Below are positions 34,685 to 47,242 of a stretch of 64,000 bases of DNA, piece by piece; within the stretch, counting starts at the first letter, position 1, and each line of letters starts with the position of its first letter. The stretch is from Biscogniauxia marginata (taxonomy: Eukaryota > Ascomycota > Sordariomycetes > Xylariales > Xylariaceae). The notes beneath the pieces are model-generated. The model was not told where the DNA came from and searched no databases. It saw only the letters and a program-made list of their open reading frames with translations. Both the position numbers and the translations under genes were made by a program. The stretch is from contig MU404114.1 of assembly GCA_022695795.1 (NCBI GenBank), positions 1-64,000 on the forward strand. The letters run 5' to 3'.

Positions 34685-36549
34685 TCAGCGTCTCCGCCCC
34701 GTGACGAGGTACGACCCGGTCAGGACCTCGACCTTCCAGCCGTCGGCGACGAGGGCCTTGAACACGTTGACGCGCAGGCGGGACCTGCCGTCTGCGCTGT
34801 GGCGTCCGAGGCCGGTGACGACAGTGAAGCCGTGGCGGGCCTTGCGGTCGCGGTCCTCGTCGCCCCGGATCGAGTCCCACCACCCCCAGACGCGGTCGAC
34901 GGCGATCTCGACGCCATCCTGGACCGTGACGCCGTGCAGGTCGATCATGTCAGCGGCCGTGCTGTTCTGGTCGACGATGTAGCCAGCCTCAATGCTGGCC
35001 GCCTGCCGGTGACTGAGCGCCTGCTCGCGCCCGCGCTCCGCGTAAAAGGAGGCCGCCTGCCGGAATAGAGGGTCGGAGCGGCCCTTTTTGAAGGCCGATG
35101 AGGCCGAGCTGTACGAGTGATTCTTAGCGGCTGCGAGGTTCTTGGCAACTACTGTTGCGGACTGGAGGGTTGCCGGCTGCGCTCGGAGCTGTTGTTGTAG
35201 CGGGACGATTGACGGTCGCGTGGAGGGCTTTGGTAGTTGCTTCGGATTGGACGGGCTGGTAGGAACAGAGATGGGCTCCAGATCCGAGGCGACAAGACTG
35301 TATGATACATCATACTTGAGGTAAGCCGGCTTCTCGAAATGCTCCGCTAAGACATCGATGACGTCCAAGGCGGATTGCCGGGACGAGCTAATCTCGAAGA
35401 TCGGGCTGATAAACTCGCGCGGTATCCAAGGAACCCTCTTTGCTTGTTCTTCTACATCGGGTAGGTCCTCGGAGCTGGATAACGGCAAGCCAAGAGCGAT
35501 GTAATTGTTGAGCATCTCAACGATGGCAGCTCCGAGGGACGCATTATTCCGTCGGCATATATCTGTAGCCTCAGACGCCGACAGATTAAATCGATCAGAT
35601 ATGAATACAATTTGGTCTGTTTCACTTATTAACAAACCGAGCAATAAAAATAGAAATAGAGAAAAAAAAGGTTCTAACCGGGATTCACCTCATCATTGAG
35701 ATTGATCTCTGGAGGGACATCGTCTGAAGGCGAACGCTGCGGCGTTGGGGCTGTGGCTACTTTCTTCTTCTTCTTCCGGCCTTTCTTCTTCTTGCTAGGC
35801 ACATCGTCATCAGAAACATAGAAGCCGTCGATACCTTTAGGCCGCTGTCCAGTCTGTTCAAGCCATTGCAGGTTGAGCAGCTCGTCGATAGCGAGACTAG
35901 CATCACCCTTATACTTCTGCAAGGCTAGCTTGATGTCGATGGGTTTCAGCGACACGAACATGGCAGAAAGCTGGCCCTCCTTTTCTTCATCATCGAGCCC
36001 GTCGAAGACGCCGACATGGATGGTGTCGGGGTTCCCTTGCGAGGACGTCTTGGATGAAACTGCAGAGGCGAGGCTTTTGGACCGAGAACTCTCAGTCGTG
36101 ATGGTCAAGCCATCGTTGCTCTTGAGATCGCTTTCTGCTGCGTGGCCAGACGTAACACTGGCGCCTTGGTTGGACGGATTAATGTCCACAAGGTCGTCAA
36201 TGCCAAGACCGCTGGGATTGAAGCCTGTGGCCTCTTCTGCTTCGACATCCTTGGATATCGTCAGCAGCACCTGGCGAGCGGCAGCAAATTCTTGGGCATC
36301 CGTCAGGTCATAGTCACTCGAGATAGACAGAATAGTAGCCTCATCTAGGAGGGAACACAGTTCATCCTATATCTATAGTCAGAGCCAACTCAGGAAGCAG
36401 GGTGGCCCCTTTATCGAGTGTAGAATCATATGCAGGCGAATGAATACGGATACGCCCAAACCCATGCTCAAACAAGGGGAGTCACGTTGGAATGTAAAGA
36501 AAAGGGGGGTAGTAAAACTCACCGTCAGCTTTTTAACAGGATCATCCAT
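34685..36549 (-). CDS. CUE2: CUE-DUF1771-Smr protein (Cue2-like putative endonuclease)
   Basis: Three exons, 36549-36523, 36366-35679 and 35616-34685, give 548 residues. Exon 1 encodes only nine residues (MDDPVKKLT). A CUE-like ubiquitin-binding helix set lies at about 142-180 (LSAMFVSLKPIDIKLALQKY), with a Lys-rich stretch near 205. A second CUE-like segment follows at about 239-280, then DUF1771 at about 418-461 (SFYAERGREQALSHRQAA). The Smr domain runs from about 462 to the end, with MIDLHGV and TGLGRHSADGRSRLR. Smr proteins of this type cleave mRNA at collided ribosomes in no-go decay (yeast Cue2, worm NONU-1). The Asp-x-His pair and the Arg-rich loop used in catalysis are present. The second intron uses a less usual GTTAGA donor, so that junction is the least certain part. 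Confidence 0.87.
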
Positions 36550-37223
36550 TCTAACAATATTATCTCAAACATCAATTGTGCGCATCCAAAATGACGAGTG
36601 CCAAATCAAGTGAATGTGAAGCGTGATCTCGAAGTTGCAAATTTGCGAGTTGGAATGAGGTGCTGATGCATCATATAGATGTTTCGACGACAATTTAGGA
36701 TCTACCGAGTCAATGAGCGTATTTTTCGTCGTGAGAATCCAAATTTTTTTGTTATTGTCGGCACCCAAAAAAACAAAGAATCCCTAGAAGACGATGCTGA
36801 AGCTAGAAAATGAATGATCGGTCGTGGTGTTTGCACGAAGTCATCGTTCTGACTGGCCATAATTTTGATTTTTTCTGGGGGCTCAGTTGACGGGCAACCA
36901 GCCACTTGCCGGGCCTGCACCAGCTGGTGCTCGCCAAGCCACGGTTGATCATATAAAGTCAACAACGGAGCAGAGCTGACATCTAAATTATTATCTTCCA
37001 AACTGTCTCTTTGATGTTATTAAATTAAGCAGGGCGGAGAGTAAAGGCTATATTTGCTACCATTGCGATACAACTGATTTCCCTATACACAATCAAGACA
37101 AGCAAGACCACCGCCCCCTCACGCCTATAAACTCCGTTGTCACCGGTGCAAACAGAAAGTAGCAGCAGTAATATTACCTACCAGGTTGTTGTTTTCTAAG
37201 TAGAATGTTTTCCCCCCAATCCA
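36550..37223. other. Intergenic region
   Basis: Separates two minus-strand genes and should hold the CUE2-like promoter. No gene is seen. Confidence 0.5.
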
Positions 37224-38667
37224 TCAAAACTCCCGGCTCTCCCCGACATCACAAATGTCAAACACGCCCGTTTCCGCTATCCCTCTCCTCTTCAACGCCT
37301 GCCTGAGCAGCTTGGGGGGCTCTGACGGGTCTTCTGGTGTAAGCTTCCACGTAGCCCAATGGATCGCCATGGCCCGCTTGCATTTGGTGTCCCTGAATAT
37401 CTCCACCGAGTCGAATGGGTTGGCATGCATGTGCGAGAACACGTGCCGGGGAGCGTAGGCGCCTATCGGGATAAGCCCGAGGTCGATCGAGCCCAGACGC
37501 TCCCCGATCTGCCGGAACTGGGGGCACACCGGCAGCTCCTGATAGTCAGGCCCAAAGTCGTTGACCCCCTCGGGTACTTTTGGAACCGTGCGGTAGCCAG
37601 TATCACCTGCGAACCAGACCGTTTTAGAATCGGGAGGCGTTCCAGATCTCACACCCCAAGAAGCCCACAGGGTAGTGTTCTTGTCGAACATTCCGCGGCC
37701 AGATGCATGTTGGCTAGGGAGGCAGGAAATCGTGGCCGTGATAGGCTCTTGTCGTGACGCCGAATCGGCTTCCACGCCTGTCACCTCGTCACTTTTGGCA
37801 GCTTCCGGCGTGAATGTGACCTCGATCTCGTCCCACCAGTCCATCTCGGTCACATTGCGAATCCCGCTTTGCTTGAACCATTTCTCCAACCCCAGGCCGA
37901 CGAAGAAATGCGCGTTAGGATGACTCTTCCGGATTTCTTGTATCGACGGGTACGAGAGGTGGTCATAGTGACTGTGGCTTATGACGACCGCGTCGACAAA
38001 GGGAATATCGGCTATGTCGCACGGCCGTTTGGTCAATCTGTTGAGGTGAGGTATTGGTACTGGCGCACAGTAGTCCTCAAAAACAGGGTCTTTAAGAGAA
38101 CTCGAGTCAATAATCATCGCCTCGGCTTTAGGATACTAAGGACTAACCGAACAGCACACGCAAGCCGGACGGATATTCGACATAGTAGCATGCGTGGCCG
38201 AGCCAAGTAGCTCGGAGGCTAGGAGACGAAGTCCGCGCGGGGAGGAAATGCGGCTTCACGACCGGCACGATCTCATCTGCCGAGGTTGTCTTTGGAGCAT
38301 CATCCGCTTTGCTGTACGGTCTCGTGGTTAGCTGACGCGAACCTCGTCGTATGAAGGCATGGCTTGAACTAGCGAGTGAGGGGGGGACGAACAAAAATAC
38401 GCCTAGAAAATCCAGAAATTTCGGGTCGTAGTGTGAGGGGTGCGGATTCCGAAATTTGACCGTCTTCCCGCACCAGTTTGTGACGTGGTGTGCCTTCGCA
38501 TCGGCGACGGCCGTCTTCTCCGCGCTGGGTCGTCGGGCGACGGTACAAGTATAGGCGGCCATTGAGAGTGCGACAGTCGCTCCTGTGGCCGAGGCTATTC
38601 TGGAGTATGGTTTTACGGGTACAGGCCGAGGACCGTTTCGCAATAAGAGACGGAAGAGCGGACCCAT
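37224..38667 (-). CDS. FMP30: NAPE-PLD-type metallo-beta-lactamase (Fmp30-like)
   Basis: Two exons, 38667-38148 and 38089-37224, give 461 residues, close to yeast Fmp30. The 58-bp intron joins LRVLF to DPVFEDYCAPVP in phase 1. The zinc motif HSHYDHL is at residues 212-218. Further metal ligands lie in the PSQHASGRGMFD region and in WFAGDTGY, with a C-terminal AIHWATWKL. The N terminus (MGPLFRLLLRNGPRPVPVKP) is basic and followed by a hydrophobic stretch, matching a mitochondrial presequence plus membrane anchor. Family role: hydrolysis of N-acylphosphatidylethanolamine to N-acylethanolamine and phosphatidic acid. In yeast Fmp30 is in the mitochondrial inner membrane and helps maintain cardiolipin. 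The frame stays open further upstream, but this ATG gives the expected length. Confidence 0.9.
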
Positions 38668-39685
38668 CAGCCTACTCTGACTTACTAACAACCCTCGACA
38701 AAGAAACAGGAAATGTGTAAGTTTTATATCAAGACGGCTTGGCGCGGTGTTCCTCGGTCGAGGTCTCTGGCTTGTACTACGTAGAGTGGCGCAAGCGTCG
38801 GTGATATTCGGAGGATGGCTGGAGTTAAGCACCAGTGGGCACCGCATATGAATGGATAGGTAGGTATCTTTGTGTCACCACGAAGGCGCCTAGCCTTTAG
38901 GTAGGCAGTACCCAAGACAGGTAAGACTCCTTGGACGGCGAGATTCAAAACTCCGAATGCGAGGCCTTGTCAAACTCTGTTCAATCTGGGCATTCATGCA
39001 CATATACAGAGAGACCGCGAGTGTTGCATATTATTCTTATTCTCATTCTTATAGGCGAGTATCGAAATAGGCGTTTATAAGTCTCAGTATGCTGTACGAC
39101 CTCAATGCCCAAATATTGACGCTCATCACTCGCTCTCGCTTAACCATGGCTTCGCTCTTCTTATCAGCTCCGGTGGCCACCCACCACCATCTATAATAAA
39201 TCTAGCATTGTATGCGCTTAATAATCGACTAAATTCAAAGAATCCTTCAAACCATCCGCTGCCAAGGCAATGGAACTCGGCAGCTTGGACTGGACTGGAC
39301 AGGACAGGACAGGACAAGACCGGGAATAAGCACTTTTTGGGCCTTCCCTCTACTTCATGCGTGACGCCTGCGTCCGATGGAGCTGTCTTAACGCCGCTTT
39401 GGCAATCGTAATTCCTCTCATCATCCAAGTGGAGACCGTCTTTCGTCGAGATTTCGTGCTGGCCCGGAGGGACTCTTTGCCTTCAGCCCCCGTGAGGGCA
39501 TGGGCACTCGATGTTCTTCCATGGTCGCCTACTATCGACGACGAGGCGTCGACGACACTCTGCGGGTCGCTACCTCCCGAGCGACATTCCCACCAGGCAG
39601 CCGCCGCCGCCGTCGTTGTTGTCGTCGTCGAATGGCTCCACTCGTCGGCGTTTTGGCCCCCTTGACTTTCGGATATAGCCTCCTT
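38668..39685. other. Intergenic region
   Basis: Promoter side of the Fmp30-like gene. A short GGACT/GGACA repeat lies at about 39286-39315. No gene is supported. Confidence 0.5.
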
Positions 39686-40984
39686 CTAATAAGCCGAATC
39701 CGAGGAGGAGGATCCACCGTCGCTACCGGAGCCCCACCTCTCCCACCGGGCGCGCTTCAGCTCTCTCAGCACCACGTTGTCGTCTTCGTCCTCGTCTCTT
39801 TTCCCTGCGAGTCCGAGGCGCGGCACGTGCTTCTCGCTCGCTGCGGAGGGTATGCGTATTTCTCCCCTTCCGAACTTGCGGACCAGCTCGACGGCCTGGT
39901 CGATGGCTTGCTTCTTTGCGAGCCTCTCTTGCTCGGAGGTGATCCTCTGCCCGTCTTTGTGTCGCGAGGCGGATTCCTCTCCCGATGGTGATTTTCTCTT
40001 GCAGGTCAGCTGCTGACTTTCGTGGCCATGTTGTGGTTCTTGTTGTGTGCTGCTGGTTTCGGGACCGACAGGCTGCTTCTCATTCATCTCGTACTTCCCC
40101 GTCTCTAGCCTTCTCAACATCGCATGTCGACTCGACATATCCACGGGTTCTGGTAAGTTGCCTGCCCATCGGGTGGTTCTCTTGGCATCGGCGCATCTTT
40201 CTCCCAACACGGGGGCCTCTACTTCTGAAGTGGTGTCCGCTACTCTCTCCGCCTGCGGGGGAACTGGCTCCGAACCAACATCATGACTCTTCACGAGGGT
40301 GTTGCTGTAAAGCTGCAGTGGGTGGGATGTGCAGCATTCTGATAAGGTTGATGAACTTTTGTGGGCGTTTATATGGTCTTTTAGGCTGCGCCATACATCC
40401 TTCTCGGTCCAGATCAGCTCTTTCAAGTCGTCAACGAGGTAATCTTTCATATGATCCTTTATCTTTGCCGGGTACTCTTGCCATTCGCTATAGCCGCTGT
40501 CGATGCTCTTCTTCGGGGAGGGACTAGAGAGGCCATCTTGTGTTGTTGGTATCTTGTGCCACTTTCTGGAGATGAGTTTGGCATCTTCTACGATGCTCTC
40601 ATGATCGTTGTGGTGGGGCTGGCGACAAAGCAAATCATCGTATGACTTCAGGAGGTTTTCCAGTCTCCGAATCCGCTGAGTTGTCTTCCTAGTAAGTTGA
40701 CGACGTCGAACAAGGTTGATGCAGTGTACTTCTTCACCAACAGCCTCTATCATCAGTTCACAGAGGGGTGTGCTGAGGTTGTTGTATGGCTCTAACTTCT
40801 GCAAAAGCCTTTCTGTTGTTTTGTGACAGTGTCGTAGGCGGTTGTAAACTTGTGGTGGAGTGAGAATATCTCCTTGCGGCCGGGGGTGATGTTGGTACAG
40901 GTTGTCGTATTCCCCAATGAGACATCGGTGTAGTTCCTGTGCTCTGTGGGTGTATGCATTACCGCTCATCATCAGAATATCCAT
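39686..40984 (-). CDS. Unknown fungal helical protein
   Basis: Single-exon 432-residue protein. The first 200 residues are rich in predicted helix with Leu heptads and many Arg/Lys/His (for example RRLENLLKSYDDLLCRQ). The middle is disordered. The C-terminal part has a possible nuclear localisation signal (CKRKSPSGEE), a helix LAKKQAIDQAVELVRKFGRG and a terminal acidic/Ser-rich tail (GSDGGSSSSDSAY). I do not recognise a family. The length, the single long frame and the coherent composition make it a credible gene. Several ATGs cluster at the start (MDILMMSG), so the exact first codon is uncertain. Confidence 0.7.
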   Translation of the reverse strand: MDILMMSGNAYTHRAQELHRCLIGEYDNLYQHHPRPQGDILTPPQVYNRLRHCHKTTERLLQKLEPYNNLSTPLCELMIEAVGEEVHCINLVRRRQLTRKTTQRIRRLENLLKSYDDLLCRQPHHNDHESIVEDAKLISRKWHKIPTTQDGLSSPSPKKSIDSGYSEWQEYPAKIKDHMKDYLVDDLKELIWTEKDVWRSLKDHINAHKSSSTLSECCTSHPLQLYSNTLVKSHDVGSEPVPPQAERVADTTSEVEAPVLGERCADAKRTTRWAGNLPEPVDMSSRHAMLRRLETGKYEMNEKQPVGPETSSTQQEPQHGHESQQLTCKRKSPSGEESASRHKDGQRITSEQERLAKKQAIDQAVELVRKFGRGEIRIPSAASEKHVPRLGLAGKRDEDEDDNVVLRELKRARWERWGSGSDGGSSSSDSAY

Positions 40985-42336
40985 ATTGGGTAGCTGGAAT
41001 CTTTTATCTGGTGTTTGGAGGCAACGGTATTGTTAGCATGTCGGATGTATCTGTTAGGAAATTGGATGGAATTTGTAGATGGTGTAGAAAGAAACTGGGG
41101 GGCTCTTCAGAATATATAACATACTAAAGATACTGCAGGCAATGCCGAGAGTTTTTCTCACGAGGGGACATTGAACATGAAAGGTTTATTGCCCAAGCCT
41201 GCAAAATTACAATAAATTTTTATTGAAGTAATTAGGGGCTGGTATCGTCACAATAGAACCAAGCATCCCTCTAATAGAGTGAATACTCAATAAGCTCGGA
41301 ACCATAAACGACCATCCTTTTTTTTCCACATAGAACAATGGGAAATTCAAATAATTTAACCTATATAATCAAGAAAAATTTGGCGGAGAAAGAAAAAAAC
41401 CACCACACATGCACAAACACTTGGCTACCATAGAAGTCTATAATTTCTATTTGCTATAAACTATGTTAATTGCGTTAATACGTCCTTAAAACTCTTTCAT
41501 ACGTACCTATGTACCCATATAGCTTCAAACTACATGTAGTATCGCGGAGATAACATGAAATATTATAGGAAAGGGGATAAATATAAAAACAAGCGCCTCG
41601 GGGATCCTCAAGCCAACTGAAACTTAGGTGAATAAGTTTGTATGATTAACCTCACCCTGAAAAGCTAGGTGTTTTGCAAATTTATGATCCATTCTTCTAG
41701 AAAAAAAAGTTTTTGTTACTTAGTCCCTAAGCATAGGCGATATACAATTTGGTCTCCTCATTGCCAGAAGCCTACTTTTATGGCGATATGGCAGAAACTT
41801 CCTGATTACGTCTGGTGTTGATCTAAGACTGCTTTCCCTGACTAGGTATTTCAGATCACGCGAAATTGATGTAAATAAGAGGGAGCTCACGCGCTGGTAC
41901 AGCTTATAATAGGCATACATGGGTTATCGACACGAAAACGGCCCGTCTCCTATTTTTCTTCTCAAGGGAAAAAAGAAAAAAAAGAAACAGAAAACTTGAT
42001 GCTGATTAGGTAGATTATATTCAAACTAAAAAGAGGAGAGAATTACTTTCATACTTATATGGAGTCTTTCAACAGATGCTTCAAATAACTGTGTGCAAAT
42101 TTGCATTGCTCTCTCTACCTGGATCAGCAAAACGGTGCAACCACACGTCCAGACCATCATACAACTACAACACCATACCGCTTCATTACCCAGATCAGCA
42201 AATCCCATGAGCCCCCCGGCTCAATTCCTGGTGTGAGCTATTGATTACTCTGCACTGTCTCCCTACACACTCCCGGGTCGTGTCGTCCCCCACCCTCACC
42301 ATCACCCACCACCCATCACCCATCACCCATCACCCA
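40985..42336. other. Intergenic region, AT-leaning
   Basis: Contains the promoter of the unknown minus-strand gene and the TRAPPC11 3' end. A CCCATCA-type microsatellite runs at about 42299-42344, up to the TRAPPC11 stop codon. No gene is seen. Confidence 0.5.
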
Positions 42337-45300
42337 TCACCCCCCACCACCGCCATCCAGTTCGTCCTCGGGCGGGACCCAGACCAGAACGCCATCCTTA
42401 TCGGCCTTCATGCCCTCTGTCGGGACGATCTTGAGCACCTTCTGGAAGTACTTGTCGCGGACGATGAGGGTGGGGCGCACCCAGGCGCCCCGGACGAGCG
42501 GCAGCAGGCGGTACGTGGCGGACCGCCGCGAGACGGGCAGCACGTTCAGCGTCGTGGTCTTGGCGCCCGAGAAGGCGAACTCGTCGCTGGGCTCCATGAT
42601 GAGGCCGAACGTGAGGAAGTGCGAGGAGGGGTTCTCGATAGTGATATCGAGGAAGAGAAGCTGTGGTAAGGGAGAGGAGGACGACGGCGAGGCGGTGGAC
42701 GATGGGGAAGAGGAGGTGACGGTGGGGGGCGAGGCCGAGTAAGAAACTGTTGCTAGGACGCGAGGTTCCGAGACTGTGACGTAGAAGCGTGGGAGCGGTA
42801 ATGTTGTGGTGTTTACTGATCCATCAGGGGAATCGGGCCGTCGCCACTTGATAACAAAGGCGAGATCGGCAGTCGACGGAGATTGGTCATCGAGACTCAT
42901 CTTCTGCGCGACGAGATCGAAGTGTGCTTCTTCAATGGTCTTTGGGCTGATTTGCAGGCCGTCTGGAGGCACTGGCTCGCTCTTTGATGTCTTGCAACTA
43001 ACATTGCCTTGCGTAGCGAGAACCGTCACATCAAGGTCTAAAACCGAAAGATCCCCATGCACGAACGAGGCGTATCGTGTAGCCAAGGACCATCGTTGCG
43101 CTAGTCCTCGAGGGCGATCGTCGACTTCGCCTTCTCGGGATACGCCTTGAATACTTTCATAATCGAATATACTAGGCCACTCTGAATGTAACCTGGCCAA
43201 CAAGTCGTAACTAGCCTCGAAGGGACTGACGATGTTTAGATGGTAAGCTGCCTGCTGTATGATTGGTGTTGCTGGATCCGACACGAGGTGATACCAAGCC
43301 CGTATCGTCAGTTCATAGACGGCGGGCCGATCTACAGGATCGAAGGTAATAATGACCTTTGAGGATCCAGATGTTCCTATTTCACCAAGCGAAACACCAT
43401 TTAGCTTTGATTCTTCCCCGCCAGCAGAACATGACCTCTCTTCGCCATCTACGACTTGCACCTTGTAGCCAGGCGCCTCGTGTCCATGTAATATTACATC
43501 TAATTTCGTGTCCGCGTTAGCGTCTTCCTCGTTCAGAATCTCTAGTTCAAGCTTGATAGGTTCATTCGCATAGTACTGTTCGAGCATCCTTGCTAGCTTA
43601 ACTTCCATCTTTGGAGGCCTAGGGAGGACTTTTATGTTCTGTGGGTTTGGCCTTGTGATTTTCTTCCTTGTGGAATATGGCGAATACCACAGATTTGGTG
43701 AGTCTGTCTCCCGAAATTGCATTGTATATTCGAGAGTAAAAGACTCGGGGGCCAATAAAACCTGTACAGAAGATGCTTTTGCGTCCCCTGGCTCTCTCAG
43801 GGGGATATCCAACTCAAAGACCCGTGTTTGGTTAGGTAACAAGGTCAAATTGTCTGTCCCTTGGAGTATTGTACGATTCCCCTGAGAATCAGTTTCAGAA
43901 ATATTGTCCGAGATATCCCCATCCTTGACCTCTGTTTCCTTCAATGTGGCTCGGGTAACATGTAAAGACGAGGTTGGAGCGGGTGTCTCGTTAGAAGTTT
44001 GGTTTAAGATGATGGTCCGTAGGCTGCCATCAAAATCGACCCGGATCTTTTCCAGGACTATCGGAGCGGCGTCAGAGAACGAGTTGGACTTGATTGAGAG
44101 TTGTGCGGGGCAAATTTGCCCTGCCTTCCCTTCCTCGTGTTTGAAGACAAAGGAAGCATCTAGAAATGATAGTAAGTGCTCGTCGTCGATGCTTATGGTG
44201 GGCCGGTTGTCGATAGACAACCCATCCAAAGACCTTGTTATATCATAGTGCCAGCCGGTACGCTTAGAGAATCCTAAAGCACGGGTTAGCATCTCATTGC
44301 TACAGTGCATGTGTCGAGCCTACCCCTGTTTAGAAGTTCCCAGTCGATGGCGACAATAAGGTCTTTTTGGCCAGCTTCTACAGCAGCAGTTCTTAGTGTC
44401 CAGCCCAGCGCCTCCGTGATATCCCACCATCCTTCCATGCGAAATGACATATTTCTCCATAGGGGGGTGAGGAGTGCTAGTATCTGTTTCCATTTCTTCA
44501 TCCTCCTGAGCTCTTTACATGATTCTAGCACCAATTCCGCTGATGTCCGCAGCTGATGCCGTTTTTGAAACTCAGCTTTCGCGAGCATTAAGTGATCGAA
44601 AATCATTTGCGCATGGTTGACACCAGATCCATCAAGCGGGAGTTCTTCGTGAGATTCTGGACACATGTAAGTGTCGTACTTGTAAGCTTTGCCAGTGAAC
44701 CGTGCTTGAGTAGTTTTGTCTGGTGGTCTCCGGTCATCTTCCGGCATGGACGACGCCAGCCTCCGCCGGTCGGAAAGGTGCCGTGCCGCTGCCCGATACC
44801 AATAGCCCGGGTGGTGAAGCAGCTCCCATGGGTGCAGTCGATCGGCAGAAAGGCTTTTTTCGGGCGGACGGTACAATGACATAGCTGACGGCTCTAGTTC
44901 CGGGAATTTCACCTTTTCTATCAAATTGGCCATAACCGTACACCACCTTGCTTCCCAGGCCTTCCAACCGTAATTCTGGGTTCCGTGACCTCTCCGGTCG
45001 ACGAACTCACATATCCTGTCACGATGTGCTTGCCACCTCCTAACAGCTGCAGTGCTTTGACTCGTCAACAATAGACACCTCAGAATTCGTATCGCTATTA
45101 TGTCGGCTAGAAGCCGGGCATCGTTGAACCTAGGGTACCAGGCCGGGATAGTTTCCAGGACATCTGCGCCGAGCAGCGTTTCGTACGACTGCTCGTAGGA
45201 TCGCAATGCGGCATCTAGCTCCTGTCGGAACTCCGAAAAAACAGCCGCCTTGAAGTCATAGCGGACATTCCAGCCCTGGAGAGACAAGGTATGAGAGGTA

Positions 45301-46220
45301 CCACTAGTGGGCGGAACAGTTGGCTGTGGCGCAACCCCTCTGCCCCTCTTCTTGCGAGAATGCCTACCAAGATCACGATAATACTCGATTGCCTGGTCAA
45401 AAACCGCATTCAAGACGCTATCAACGGCTGTCTCTAGCTCTTTCTCGGACCGTCGCGTGGGTAGGACGAAAAGGGAGGCCTTAGGGTCTAGCCCAGTGCT
45501 TTTCCTGATGTTCTCGAGTCTGTCCTGGAATTGGCTCATGGAGTTCGGCGACTGGTCACTGAGGATTACCACAGCCAAGCGAGACTTGTAGCCAGATTGA
45601 CCGAGCGCATTTTTAACAGCGTTTATGTCCGTTTTGAGCTGATTGTCGTGCAAAGTGGCTAGAGTTGGGTCCGACGATAAACTGTAAAAACACAAAAACA
45701 CACTAGGTACGAGTCCCTGGTGCTTTTCTAACCAGCGCGTGTCTATCAAGCCATCTGGGTATAGGGTCGAACCGGGACTAAGGGGCGAGAAAGGCGAATG
45801 CAAGATGGGAGCCGACACAGGGGTGTCGAGATCGTCGGGCAGACGTGCGCGGCGCGGTGGGAGAAGGAGTTCCTAGAGAGAAGAATCAGAAACACTGGGG
45901 GACATACAGCACACGAGAGAAAGCTAGAGGGATCTCAGCACATGGATACGTACCCTCCCTATGGTCTTGATTTTGAATCTATATCTTCTCGAATTGTTGC
46001 GTGAGCTCCATGGAAGACTAGAGACGTCCGACTCTTGGATGTAACGTAGAACATCTCTAGCTTCGCGGCTATCGACAGGGGGCAACTCTGATCGTATGAG
46101 CACGCCTTGCTCCCGCAAGGAGGGGTCGGTTAGAAGAGGTTTGGTAGGGTTGGAAGTAAGCCCAGAGACGACTAGGAAGGGGACATCGTGGTCCAAGCTG
46201 CCCGAGGGGTATTCGTCCAT
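42337..46220 (-). CDS. TRAPP complex subunit TRAPPC11 (foie gras/gryzun)
   Basis: Three exons, 46220-45954, 45872-44324 and 44273-42337, encode 1250 residues. Exon 1 ends FKIKTIGR and splices to ELLLPPRRARLPDDLDTP. Exon 2 carries the foie gras-type helical repeat region, with PWELLHHPGYWYRAAARHL and the TPLWRNMSFRMEGWWDI block. It joins exon 3 in phase 1 (ELLNR to GFSKRTGWHYD). Exon 3 is the beta-rich gryzun-type part, ending with RPTLIVRDKYFQKVLKIVPT. In animals and filamentous fungi TRAPPC11 belongs to TRAPP III-type complexes that activate Rab1/Ypt1 in ER-Golgi traffic and autophagy. Budding yeast lacks a clear orthologue. The assignment rests on overall architecture and conserved blocks. 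Confidence 0.88.
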
Positions 46221-47242
46221 TGCTCTATCGAGATGGAAGATTTATAGACATGGGCAACACAGCTCGAGGGCCATTGTACAGGCAAAGTGCTGTGCGGTAC
46301 TACTACGCGGATAGTTAGTTTAGAATCATGCGCCAGGTTCAGATTGCTCACGAACTGCGAGGTGATGTTTTTAGTCTCGTCACTTCAGCGCATTTGTTGG
46401 TCACATGGAGTGCAACAAAATGGTCTGTAGAGGTCGGGAGTCATGAAGCTCCCCCACTAACACGAGGAACGTCGTTCGGCGGCTGGCACCAAAGGTAAGG
46501 CATTGCTATCAATGTAGGTACGGAGACCTTACATGCACGCTAGAGGCACTAGCCATAAGACTAAGACGGGACCTGTGACCTCACAGAGTCGGAAGTTCGG
46601 GATGAATTCCTCCCGGCGGCTTCAGGGGTCGAAGCTTAACAGGGCCACAAAATTTAGGAGGTAGGTACCTCCTACACTACCTCCGCAGGTAGGTTACCTA
46701 GGTATCTGAACAAGGCCATTCGGCTAATCTGTGGGGCTTTCTGTGGCTGTCCAAACCTCGAGAGCTGCTGTATTGCGCCAACAGAGACTGGGCGCTTTAT
46801 TTTGCGTCGTGCGGGCAGCCTCGCCTTGTTCTCTGGTTCCCATTACGAAAGTTGTTTCTCCTCCAGAATCTGTCGTCGCAACCAATTCAAGTACCTTCTC
46901 GGACTCGGATACTGGGGCAAAGCTTTGCATTCCCATTTAACTTGGACAACCACGCATTTACACAAATCATTCGCCCAAAATTTTCATGCTAACCTCCTCG
47001 TTACCTGTGCCCTCTGCCGCTACTGCTTCAACTGCTTGCGACCGACACTCCTACGACTAGACCACAAGCGCTATCCTCACGGAACAAACCCCAGATCTGT
47101 TTAAACGGAATACTTCCGACCCTTGATCATTTAAGAATTGAACGCTACTCCGTCCATGATCCACCACCTCTAATACTATTCGACTCCTGCTTTCCTCCCT
47201 TTACTAGATCGCGGCCGGGCCCGGAGGAACACGACCGCCATC
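46221..47242. other. Divergent promoter region (TRAPPC11/RXT2)
   Basis: About 1 kb separates two divergently transcribed housekeeping genes. A TAGGTA/TACCTA-rich patch lies at about 46658-46706. No gene is seen. Confidence 0.5.

Noticed and set aside
42299..42344. Regular short repeats that might suggest a CRISPR array
   Set aside because: The units are contiguous CCCATCA-type microsatellite without spacers, in a eukaryotic nuclear sequence.
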